13,566 nt of DNA from Fusarium oxysporum f. sp. lycopersici 4287 (lineage: Eukaryota; Ascomycota; Sordariomycetes; Hypocreales; Nectriaceae), in contig NW_017264858.1 in the NCBI RefSeq assembly GCF_000149955.1, forward strand, positions 1-13,566. The letters are read 5' to 3'. Position numbers and translations under genes: made by a program. The notes beneath the pieces are model-generated. The model was not told the origin of the DNA. It searched no databases and saw only the letters and a list, made by a program, of their open reading frames with translations. Shown here piece by piece: positions 1-8,283 of this stretch; position 1 is the stretch's first letter; each line of letters opens with the position of its first letter.

Positions 1-2036
1 ATTCGCTCAGGTTATACGCAGTTATGCAGAAGCTGGCGCTGCAAATTCAAATTTAAATACACTGACTTTTTATGGCCTTGCGCCCCTTATGATATTCATC
101 TCTCGCGAAATGGGGTTCTCTTTAACCGGCCGGACTATTCCTCTTTGAAACATTTTACTCATTGCTTCGACGATCGAGTGACATCAATGCTATAAACATT
201 GCACGAGATGCCCTCAGTCCCATTATTTCCCAGATAACAACCTGTGGTTTTGGTTTATGCGCTGCTAATCGCGATGGTGCTGGATGCAATCTAGGCGATT
301 TTACTCGAGTGCCTCCCTGGGGGTTCTTTGGCGAAAGCATATTGCTCGAACAGAATCACGGCCTCTCATAGATATTCAACCTCTCGGCATGATCCAAGAA
401 CATTCGCCTTCTGGAATTATCCGAGGCGACAGCGGTGGCACTTTTATCATGGTGGCACTCCAAAAGCGCGACCATGACGAGCGTCGGAGACAGTTTATAG
501 TCTCCACTTCCAGACACTAACTCGAGATTATCATCCTCATGACAAACAGAAGTCATCTTGGGCCACTGGTAGCCGCGTAGTTCCTCTCCAAGCCGGACCT
601 CTAGGTAGTTGACAATCTGTACTTGCAGGATTTATCACAATTGCGGTAAGCTATCCAGCCTCAACCAACGTGCAGTACGATCTCTTCAACGTCACTGCTG
701 AGGGTCCAAGTACAGGTAACACATCAGTATTCATTGTATCCACTCTATCAGCACATCGGAGTCAACACAGTGTCAAGCATATGGTCGCTCATCACCGTCG
801 GAGCAACTCACCTCTCTTGAGCTCAGCCCATTAGGAGTCAAAACACGGTCACTTACAGTCGATGGCACGCGTCTACCTTGACCTCGCCACCATTGTCGAG
901 GCGTTCCGACATGTGAATTAGCGCATTTGGGATTATCTTAATCGTTTTCGAGGAGGCAAACGTCTACAAAGCCAGGAATGATCGTCTACTCTCCCAGATA
1001 CGACTGTATGGTGTTTCGATAACCCATTTCCGTGGCGAATATGGCGATCACCTTTGCCAGAGGATGTGAAGCAGCAGAATGCTACAGTCACTAAATGAAT
1101 AACACTACTCAAATGTAACCGTGCACTAGCCCCTCCTCTCACGAACCATCTCATGTTCAAAGCTTAATTCTGATCAACTTATCAGAGTGGCACCTTGCAC
1201 CAAGGCCAGGATCATACAAAAATATCCCTTCTCAGCGTGGCAGCCCAAAATGTTGATGCATAAACTACACAGACTACTCTTTCCTGCGAAATCACCCTGT
1301 TGCTCTTAGCATTGAGACAAAGGCTGACTTTACCGCTAAAGCAGGATCAGTCGAATTACAAATCAGCCCATGGCAATTATCCAATGGTCTTTTCTCTCCA
1401 ATCTTATCGCGAGAGCCGGTAGATCCCTTGAATATTTACCCAACTTCCTGGCTATTCATTATGATACAAAGCCAACAGTGGCATATCGCAGGAACAACAA
1501 GGGAAGGGAAAAGATGGTATTGTGGCTCCCGTTCAAGTTCGGTTCTATAGATGGCATTATATAGGTTTACCGAGTAGTCTCTGGCCTATGGCATGTTTAG
1601 AGGTGAATTGAGAATGAGTTTTGGTCGCCATATTGTAAGAATTCACTATTGAGGAATTGACAAAGGGCTTGTGTTCCTGCAGGGCTGTGAATACTGTAAG
1701 ACCTGTAGTGCTTCTTTGTTCTTTTTAACCTTAGTAATAAAGAATTTATATCGGTATCTTCACCAATAGACTGCCTTAAGCGGTGAATATAAATGTTGCA
1801 GGACTTCTTTGTTTATACAAACCCCAAAAGCAAAGAACATGCTAAGCGATAGCTTCAGCAAAGACATACTAAGGCAGCCACAATTGCAAACTGCGCAATG
1901 CGGTGAGTTTCGGAAATTGACATGCCGTCTTTATTACAGATATAAATACAGCAACGCTTGGAAAGCTCTCTTCGTCACCACCTCCTCGCAGACACTTGCA
2001 AGTCTCACGTAAACAGAGGCCACTATCAAAAACCTC
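1..2036. other. gene-poor stretch, no supported gene
   Basis: I find no gene with a recognisable domain or a convincing exon structure here. Open stretches are short and compete in several frames. The most protein-like is a plus-strand frame from about 478 to 977, interrupted by stops at 610, 832 and 919, which may be a decayed gene but matches no family I know. A second short plus-strand frame runs from 2 to 147 and enters from outside the window, so it could be the tail of an exon. No tRNA, tandem repeat or transposon terminal repeat was seen. Confidence 0.5.
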
Positions 2037-2732
2037 TCAAGCCTGTCCATTTGCGTTTTCGACGTCGGACACTTGTCTGTCATTCATGTTTCGTAGCAAC
2101 ATCCTAACGGACTCATCTCTGGTCATTTCTCTTATCACGAAGACATTTCTCGGAGAAATGTCCAGCCTCACGGCGATTTGGTGATTCCTTGTCGTGAACA
2201 TAATCGAACCGTTCCGATTAAAAGGTAGATATCTGATGAATGATGCAGCTTTAGCATTTCCAAAGAGAAGCTCTGGATCATCGGCTTTATCGATGATAAG
2301 GATCCAGCTGCAAGCACGCTCACTCAAGGCGACCTTTACAAACGACCTGACATCGGCATCGTCCTCTTCGATGCCATTTATATTAAGCTGTCGGCCAGTC
2401 CCACGATAGGCGTTCTCAAGGCCGGTGGCATCCAAAGCCGGAACCCAGAAGACCGAGCAGTCTGGGTATATATCACGAACCCGATATACCGCCTCTAGCG
2501 CGATCTACGTGTTACCAACCCCGCCGAGGCCTTCGATAGCTATCCTTTGGCAGTCGTCCGGGTCTACACTAGGCGTAATCGGCTCAAGAAGCTGTAGAAG
2601 AATCGACTCGCGCCCAACGAATTCCTTATTTCGACCGAAGGGAACTATAAAGTGATGATGATAGCTTTGGAGCTCTTTGCAAGGATATCGATGTTGATGC
2701 GTGGAAGCAGAGCCCCATTCCCACGGCCGTGA
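2037..2732 (-). pseudogene. NLR/STAND (NB-ARC) nucleotide-binding domain relic
   Basis: Read on the minus strand, one frame from 2732 down to 2040 encodes the core of a fungal NB-ARC domain. In order it shows a VPFGRNKEFVGRE entry motif (near 2645-2607), a P-loop GLGGVGNT (about 2531-2508), the segment DCSVFWVPALDATG, a Walker B-like WILIIDKADD and a GSIMFTTRNHQIA segment, typical of fungal NACHT/NB-ARC proteins that carry C-terminal repeats. It is broken. A TAG stop (2505-2507) falls directly after the P-loop threonine where relatives usually have Gln. The P-loop lysine that contacts nucleotide phosphate is Asn (2511-2513). The frame is closed upstream by TAA (2733-2735) and downstream by TGA (2037-2039). 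No N-terminal effector domain and no repeat domain is visible on either side. Such proteins act in non-self recognition and programmed cell death in fungi. I am confident of the family and of the defects. Whether the rest was deleted or lies elsewhere cannot be seen. Confidence 0.85.
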
Positions 2733-3167
2733 TTAACCAAAGCCATGATTGTCTGTTGATAATTGTGTTTAAGCCGCCAGGATGCTTGCCGGTATTATTG
2801 AAAACATTAATGCGCTGGACTAAGATCACTCCACTCTCTTACACTTTGCTGCTGATACTTGCAATGAGATCGTGTTTTCTCTTCTCCTAGCATCCGAAGA
2901 CAACTTTCGACTAGCTGAGTGGAAGAGAGGGTGCTGAAGGAAGATTGCACAATGTAGGAAGGTCCAAAAGGTATCAATATATCTATAACATCAATAGAAG
3001 CGGCTCTGCTACGCTCACCAATAGTTCTCGGGCCTACAAACCCGCTTGGTTTGCGGAAAGAGAAACCTCACCACACAGTATGGGCAAGAATATAAGTCAA
3101 TCTGGTTCAACTATATCGAGAAGATTGTATATAGATCATGAGTGCCATCTGTCAGTCTCGGAAGCAT
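2733..3167. other. intergenic, downstream of the transporter
   Basis: This stretch lies between the NLR relic and the transporter stop codon. The part next to 3168 is expected to carry the transporter 3' untranslated region (minus strand), but I see no unambiguous polyadenylation signal. The open frames here either run antisense into the transporter last exon or lack any protein-like pattern. The NLR frame continues above 2735 with a few residues, then becomes unrecognisable. Confidence 0.45.
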
Positions 3168-5037
3168 CTACTCATCGTCGTTGGGGTCGACAACAGTCTT
3201 GGACCACTTGCGAGCCTGGACGCGGCGGTTGAACAGGATATCGATCTCACGGTACGAGCGACCCTTGAACTCAGGAAGCCAGATCCACGACATGACGAAG
3301 CACACAAAACCCGTTCCAGCCCAGACATAACCACATTTTCCGCCGAGGTTAGCTTCCTACAGTAAATCATTAGTTTCGCGACAGCCAAGATAGAAGCAGG
3401 ATATACACACCTTGGGGTTGAGCATGTAGCTCGACAGGAAGATGCATGGGATATTAACCAAGTAGTAACTGGCACGACCGATACCTGTGGTGAGAGGCCT
3501 GAGACGAATAGCTGATGTCTCGCCAATGATGGCGTACGAAACAGGAGCTGGACCAAGGGTGAAGAGAACAGACACGATCAGACCCAATGAGGCTTGAGCC
3601 AACGAGGACGCGTTGCTCTTCTCAACAGTACCTGCAATACCCAAGGCGAGAAGGAATAAGACGTTGATGAATGAGCCCCAGACGTAGATGGTGCGTCGAC
3701 CAATGTAGGTAGTCAGAATCCAAGACAACATGACAAAGATCATTTGCAGAGCAGAAGTGATAAGTCCGAGGGCGAAAGCAGTGTTTGTGGTCATACCAGC
3801 CTCTATCGAATGCATTAATATATGTCATGTACAAGGGATGATTGAAGAGAATTGGGTAGCAAAGCAAGTATACGTACGCTCAAAGAAATAGGTGGCCTGG
3901 TTAGCAATCAGATTGCCGGTCAAGTTCTGGGCAGCATATACACCGCACACAATAAGGGTTCGGTAACGGTCGGTTCCCTTGAAAAGCTCGAGGTAGCTAG
4001 GTTCCTTCTCGGACTTTTCGAGCTCGATAGTTCGACGCATCATAGCAACGGACTCCTCATGGTTCTTGACCACAGTGCTGCGACCAAGGCGGGCGACAGC
4101 CTTGACGGCATCTTCGTATCGGCCGCGACGGGTGAGCCACCATGGAGATTCAGGGGCGAGGAAGATCAGGATAGCAAGGGGTGTTGGGAACATCCACTGC
4201 AGAGCGATGGGGACCCTGCAAGTCAGGCATTGTTAGAATTGGCCTCGCCTAGAAGCTCAGAAGGGAGGTGAGTATGGTACGTACCTGTATGCTGCCTTCT
4301 CCTCGAGCCCATTGTAATGGTACGCCACGCCGTTAACGATGATAGAACCGATAGCCCAGAACATCTGCAACATCTGGGTTGCAGGGGCACGCAGTCTCAT
4401 GGGGACAATCTCACTGCAATATGCAGGGGCATTGGCGATAAAGATACCCCATGGAATACCCTCGAGGACCTGGGCCGCTACCATAACAGACAGCGAATTG
4501 GCAAAGAAGAAAACGAAGATAAAGGCGTTAAGAAGCATCAAACCTCCGATAGTGGCCCAGCGGTAACCAATGCGGCTAGTAATCGGGCCAGCAATAGTGA
4601 CGCCAATAAGAGCACCGACGGGACCGCAGCACTGAAGGGCAGACTGCCAAGGACCGGTGATGACATACTTGTTGACGTTTTCGCTGTAGACACCGTAGTC
4701 CTGTGCGAACTTGGGCAGGGCGATGAAGTTTCCCATCAGGAAGACGCAGTACGACTCCATGATCTGATTTTGTCAGCTTGGGAGAGAAAGCCAGGGTCTT
4801 TGGAGTAAAACTTACAATGGTGCACGACATGATGAATGCCCAGAGGGTAGCCATGGGATAGGCACGCACGGCCTCGAGGACACCCATGTTGAATTCGGCA
4901 TTTTCAGCCTCGATGGCATCGCCTTTGAATTGGGCGATTTCAGCCTTGTGATCGAGGTCTGCCTGGTGGTTGATGGTGTGCTTCTGGGTCTCAATCTCAG
5001 CGGCGGAGACTGGCTCCTCTTTTTCAGAGATACCCAT
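3168..5037 (-). CDS. MFS sugar transporter, maltose/alpha-glucoside permease type
   Basis: Five exons, 539 aa: 5037-4816, 4763-4285, 4215-3878, 3802-3411 and 3356-3168. The introns (52, 69, 75 and 54 bp) all have GT-AG ends, and the exon phases join into one frame. Family: major facilitator superfamily sugar porter, predicted plasma membrane, 12 helices. A hydrophilic, acidic N-tail covers about residues 1-58. Motifs seen: MESY at 76-79 in the first helix, PESPWWL at 255-261 before the central cytoplasmic loop (about 262-315), YIGRR at 379-383, TTGIGR at 451-456, and PEFKGRSYREID at 505-516 near the C-terminus. The length and the PEFKGRS ending fit fungal alpha-glucoside (Mal/Agt1-like) permeases. 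The start was chosen because it gives a normal-length N-tail and no in-frame ATG lies nearby upstream. Oddity: Cys80 sits where Agt1-like symporters have Asp (MEGYD). It is divergent to an alpha-galactosidase, so a galactoside or disaccharide substrate is plausible, but the substrate cannot be read from sequence. Fold and exon structure: high confidence. Substrate: low. Confidence 0.95.
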
Positions 5038-5122
5038 GTTGGCTGGACTCTACTCGACTATTGATAGATTAGAAGGGAGTAAAGGAGACGAAAGAGGTCA
5101 GTGAGAGAACACTGGTAATGGC

Positions 5123-5136
5123 CGGGAACGGGTCGG
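5123..5136 (+). promoter_or_regulatory. CGGN8CGG site, transporter proximal
   Basis: Two CGG triplets in direct orientation are separated by 8 bases, 86-99 bp upstream of the transporter ATG. Direct CGG repeats with 8-base spacing are the reported binding pattern of AmyR, a Zn2Cys6 regulator in Aspergillus. Further CGG triplets at 5129 and 5137 make this a CGG cluster. Caveat: it lies between the TATA-like element and the ATG, so it may be within the transcribed leader, which weakens the case for an activator site. Confidence 0.35.
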
Positions 5137-5147
5137 CGGTGGACTCA

Positions 5148-5152
5148 TTATA
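5148..5152 (-). promoter_or_regulatory. TATA-like element of the transporter
   Basis: The minus strand reads TATAA here, within CATATAATG, about 111-115 bp before the transporter ATG. This is nearly the same distance as the TATA-like element of the alpha-galactosidase. It is the only TATA-like sequence I noticed close upstream of this gene. Confidence 0.35.
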
Positions 5153-5238
5153 TGCTGATCTGCAGCTTCTCCTCGAGCACGAGAATAGGCAATCCGAGAA
5201 TCCTTTGATGAAGTGTGACAAGGAGATAAACCCTCGTC

Positions 5239-5387
5239 TTAGACGCGCCTATGGGAGCTTGGCATCGCGGATAAAACGGTGGTATCTCGGCCGTATTATC
5301 TGGGCTTTCTCCAGACTCGATTCTAGCGCCATGAGGGGGAACGGAGGTAATGGGGTCAAGAATGGGGTATTGGGGGTAACTCCACGG
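5239..5387. repeat. duplicated promoter segment, copy A
   Basis: Copy A contains three blocks that recur in the same order in copy B (5459-5532). Block 1 is TTAGACGCGCCTAT (5239-5252), identical in both. Block 2 is 24 bp (5307-5330), with 21 of 24 positions matching and ending in ATTCTAGCGCC. Block 3 is GGGGTAACTCCACGG (5373-5387), similar but not identical. The gap between blocks 1 and 2 is 54 bp here and 17 bp in copy B; the extra sequence holds a CGGN8CGG site. It lies 200-350 bp upstream of the transporter ATG. Confidence 0.75.
5277..5290 (+). promoter_or_regulatory. CGGN8CGG site, transporter distal
   Basis: Exact CGG-N8-CGG, 240-253 bp upstream of the transporter ATG and upstream of its TATA-like element, a normal place for an activator site. 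The following CCG (5291-5293) also makes this CGGN11CCG, the spacing bound by yeast Gal4, so several Zn2Cys6 factors could be considered. It sits inside copy A of the duplicated promoter segment and is absent from copy B. Confidence 0.45.
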
Positions 5388-5458
5388 GGTTGAGAGTCCG
5401 TTTTGAGATAAGCGTCAAGAGGTGCTGATCGTCAACCGCGACTAGAGTTGCGCTAGTG

Positions 5459-5532
5459 TTAGACGCGCCTATCAGCACGTAGCTTCTGCTTCTCCAGGCT
5501 GCATTCTAGCGCCGTTGGGGTATTTTCCACGG
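5459..5532. repeat. duplicated promoter segment, copy B
   Basis: This is the second, shorter copy of the three-block promoter segment. Block 1 is at 5459-5472 (14/14 identical to copy A), block 2 at 5490-5513 (21/24), and the block 3 counterpart, GGGGTATTTTCCACGG, at 5517-5532. Same orientation as copy A, with block 1 starts 220 bp apart. Conservation is concentrated in the blocks while the sequence between differs in length and content, as expected if the blocks are protein-binding sites, or if this is an old duplication with indels. Confidence 0.75.
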
Positions 5533-5638
5533 CATCGATAGCCGGAGACCTTGTCATCGCGTGTCTATTCCCGTTCGCTGCCGTATTCCGGGACTGGAGC
5601 CTTGGCAACGCGTTTCCTGGCACCCTCTCTTTTTACAT

Positions 5639-5650
5639 GGCTAAATAGCC
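5639..5650. promoter_or_regulatory. GGCTAAATAGCC palindrome, XlnR-like
   Basis: Two inverted GGCTA half-sites with a 2-base centre. The plus strand reads GGCTAAA, the heptamer first described for the (hemi)cellulolytic activator XlnR in Aspergillus niger. Further GGCTAA hexamers are at 5854-5859 (plus) and 6208-6213 (minus). XlnR control is known for some Aspergillus alpha-galactosidase genes, so the motif is relevant, but about one such hexamer is expected by chance in a region this size. Confidence 0.25.
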
Positions 5651-6381
5651 CTGCTTGCGTTATGTGTTCTCCGGGTTTATGTTCCTCTTTGCCTCCCGAA
5701 ACTTATCCCGACACGACCGCGCGTGACATGGATTCCAGTGCACTTAGACCTCTTGTTAAGTGCCGAGGTTCACTTGATGCGTGTAAACAAAATTACTTGA
5801 AAGAGAACAAAGCCTCCTCTCAATACCTGCATTGAAGGACATATCTCCCCAATGGCTAATCTCCAAGACCGCATTCAGCAAATGAGGTAAGGGGCACGAC
5901 GCAAGCATCAGCTGCCAGATCTATCAACTCAAAACAACACTACACTCAGCAAACAACTAAAGAATAGCTCAATATCTCAGCCTTGCATTAATTCTCTCGA
6001 GGTCTCAGACTCAAGACCCTATCCCCCTCCCTTTCATCAGAGATCGAATTACTTACCCACGAATATTCGTAATTTGAGGAGGACACGAAAGCGCGCCAAT
6101 TACTTGGGTTTGCGCCTATATAAAGTTTAAACCAACTTTAAGAAGCTAATATTCTGGGAACCGCACTAATAGATCCCCAGGGAAAGACCTGCAGCGTCTA
6201 TGTTTAGTTAGCCGCACATATCGGCTTCTCGCTGCCACGAGGCCTGGGCGCAGATCATCGCGGAATGGAACGAGTCTCTGCGGCCCGTGATCTTTCCCCA
6301 CGGGGGATCTTCAGTCAAGGTTGTAGCTACCCTGGTTTAATACATTGAGCAAGTTTGGGCACACCATGAAAGAAATAAAAA

Positions 6382-6395
6382 CGGCCCGATTGCGG
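6382..6395 (+). promoter_or_regulatory. CGGN8CGG site of the alpha-galactosidase
   Basis: Exact CGG-N8-CGG in the same orientation as the two sites near the transporter. Its end lies 185 bp before the alpha-galactosidase ATG and about 70 bp before the TATA-like element, a typical activator position. It fits the AmyR consensus CGGN8(C/A)GG. In Aspergillus niger AmyR is known to affect galactose-releasing enzymes as well as amylases. Binding is inferred, not shown. Confidence 0.45.
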
Positions 6396-6466
6396 TGCTG
6401 TGACCAAAATAATGCACGGAACTTACTGATATATCTCGCTGGATGTATTAGACTGAACTTTTGAAG

Positions 6467-6475
6467 CATAAATAG
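6467..6475 (+). promoter_or_regulatory. TATA-like element of the alpha-galactosidase
   Basis: CATAAATAG lies about 105 bp before the ATG at 6580. It is followed by a pyrimidine-rich stretch (about 6523-6554) of the type often found around transcription starts of strongly expressed fungal secreted-enzyme genes. Confidence 0.5.
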
Positions 6476-6579
6476 CAGGCCATGGCAGCATTGGAACCCC
6501 ATCAAATGAGCCTTTCAGCAGACCTCCTCTAGATATACTTCGGCTATCTCTTTGACAACACAACTTGTTTATCATCTCA

Positions 6580-8283
6580 ATGAAGTCCCTCCCTTCAATC
6601 CTGGCGGCTGCCGCCATACCCTCCCTGGCCTCTGGTCAATCCTTCCAGTCCACTCCCGTCATGGGCTGGAACTCATACAATCAGGTTTCATGCAGTCCCA
6701 ACAACAAGACCATCGCCACAGCTATTGAAGCTCTCTCCAGTCGTGGTTTCGTCGATGCTGGCTACAAATTCTTCCAGATCGATTGTGGCTGGGCCTCTCG
6801 CGATACACAGCGTGATCCAACCACGGGAGCCTTGAAAGTTGATTCCAATGCCTTCCCGGGCGGGCTTAAGCCTCTGAGCGACTTGGCTAGGTCCAAGGGC
6901 ATGAAGTGGACTATGTATTCCGACGCTGGTGAGCGCATGTGTGATCCCCAGTATCCATCCCCTGTGCTGGGATCCCTGGGCCACGAAGCCGTCGACGCCG
7001 CGTTCTTCAAATCGTTGAATACAGAGTATTTGAAATGTCAGTATTTATATGCGAAATCGATAGCATCCTACTAATCAGGGTATGATCTAGATGACAACTG
7101 CTACGCTGATAGCGCCAGCAACAACGCCCCCAAGGATCCACGAACTGACTTTGTCACTCGTTTCGGCACAATGTGGAGCGAGTTGCAGAAGGTTGGGATT
7201 CCTGGAATGCTCATTTGCCAATGGGGTGTTCCATACTCCTCATCCAGTGGCCTCGAAGGTCCCGCGGAATGGACTCAGAGCATATCCACCTCCTTCCGCC
7301 TCTCAGACGACATCGGCGAAGGCTGGAGCAATGTGTACCGCATCTCCAACCAGGCCATCCACATCGCACACAGGAACCTCTCAGGTCCTGGCCACATTGC
7401 CGATGCTGATCTTCTCGAGGTTGGTAACTCTGGTATGACATTTGACGAGCAGGCGACCCATTTCGCTCTATGGGCCATGCTCAAGTCCGCTCTCATGATC
7501 TCCACAGATATCACGGCGCTGTCGGCCCAGACCGTGGCTGTTCTTCAGAACAAGGACTTGATCTCAATCAACCAGGATGCAGCTGTCAAACCTATCAGTT
7601 TGGTGCAACGATGGACCGGTGATCGAGACTTGTGGGCGGGACCGCTTGCCAACGGGGATATTGCAGTTCTATATGTCGACCAGAGCAACAGTGCTCGAAC
7701 CCTCAGCCTCCAGCTTTCTGCTCTCGGCTTCCAGTCAGCCGACATCAAGGATCTGTGGACGGGCAAAACTTCTACTGGGGCTTCTTCATTCTCCAAACAG
7801 GTTAACGGCCACGGCTCTGTCGCATTGCGTCTCTCAAGCATCAAGAAAGTCAGTAGCACAGCCAATTACAAGTACACGTCTCTTTCCACCGGTTCGTTGT
7901 CTTCAGGGGCCAAAACTGCTTCTTGTTCTGGCTGCACCTCCACAACCAAGGTCGGCAACCTCGGTGGCAGCTCCAACGGTCAGGTTGTCCTCTCCAATAT
8001 CAGCACGTCCCAGGCCACACCAAACGTTCTGTTCGACTACCTCAACGGCGATGTAGGATTCGGTGGTAGTACCAACGAGCGCCTGGCTTCCATCAAGGTC
8101 AATGGCGGTACCGCGCAGACTGTGAGCTTTCCCCTGACAGGTTACAACTGGGACAAGGATGTCTACAAGGGCTATGCCGTAGAGCTTTCTGGCTTCAACA
8201 CCAATGGCCCAAATACCATTACCATTTCGGGCGTCAATGGTGGTTGGGCACCTGATTTTGACAGACTGGCCGTTATTGCCTAG
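6580..8283 (+). CDS. secreted GH27 alpha-galactosidase with CBM35-like domain
   Basis: Two exons, 6580-7036 and 7091-8283, 549 aa. The 54-bp intron (GTCAGT donor, TACTAAT branch site, CTAG acceptor) splits the codon before the catalytic Asp. The enzyme hydrolyses terminal alpha-1,6-galactosyl residues of melibiose, raffinose-type sugars and galactomannan outside the cell. Residues 1-19 form a signal peptide (cleavage probably after LASG). The GH27 barrel starts at PVMGWNSYN (26-34). The nucleophile is Asp154 in LKYDNC; the acid/base is Asp226 in SFRLSDDI (four residues after Arg222, as in other GH27 enzymes). The substrate-loop motif is QIDCGW (66-71). The barrel ends with HFALWAMLKSALMISTDI, followed by a C-terminal beta domain to about 405. 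Residues about 411-549 form a CBM35-like beta-sandwich with a CSGC motif (431-434) and a VNGGWAPDFDRL ending. N-glycosylation sequons are at 42, 248 and 455. The ATG at 6580 is chosen because it directly precedes the signal peptide. All catalytic residues are present and there is no sign of decay. Confidence 0.97.

Larger units (their letters stand above)
5038..6579. other. divergent intergenic region, transporter / alpha-galactosidase
   Basis: This 1542-bp region separates the two divergent start codons and should hold both promoters. It contains three CGGN8CGG sequences, a diverged duplicated segment, three GGCTAA hexamers (5639, 5854 and, inverted, 6208-6213), CCAAT boxes (5849-5853, 6096-6100), and a canonical TATATAAAG (6117-6125) that is too far from either start to be the obvious TATA box. 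SYGGRG-type sequences matching the CreA consensus occur (for example 6175-6180 and 6296-6301), but that motif is too common to mean much. The open frame at 5551-5835 begins with TTG and shows no domain. A partly open plus-strand frame from 5852 to 6403 may be a decayed coding relic. Confidence 0.6.

Noticed and set aside
2945..3556. Several plus- and minus-strand frames of 62-134 codons over the transporter 3' end
   Set aside because: They are antisense or out-of-frame shadows of transporter exons 4 and 5.
5551..5835. 94-codon plus-strand open frame in the shared promoter region
   Set aside because: Begins with TTG, amino-acid content is unremarkable, and it overlaps likely regulatory sequence.
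6117..6125. TATATAAAG as the alpha-galactosidase TATA box
   Set aside because: It is about 455 bp before the ATG; the CATAAATAG at 6467 is at a normal distance. It could serve an unseen transcript.
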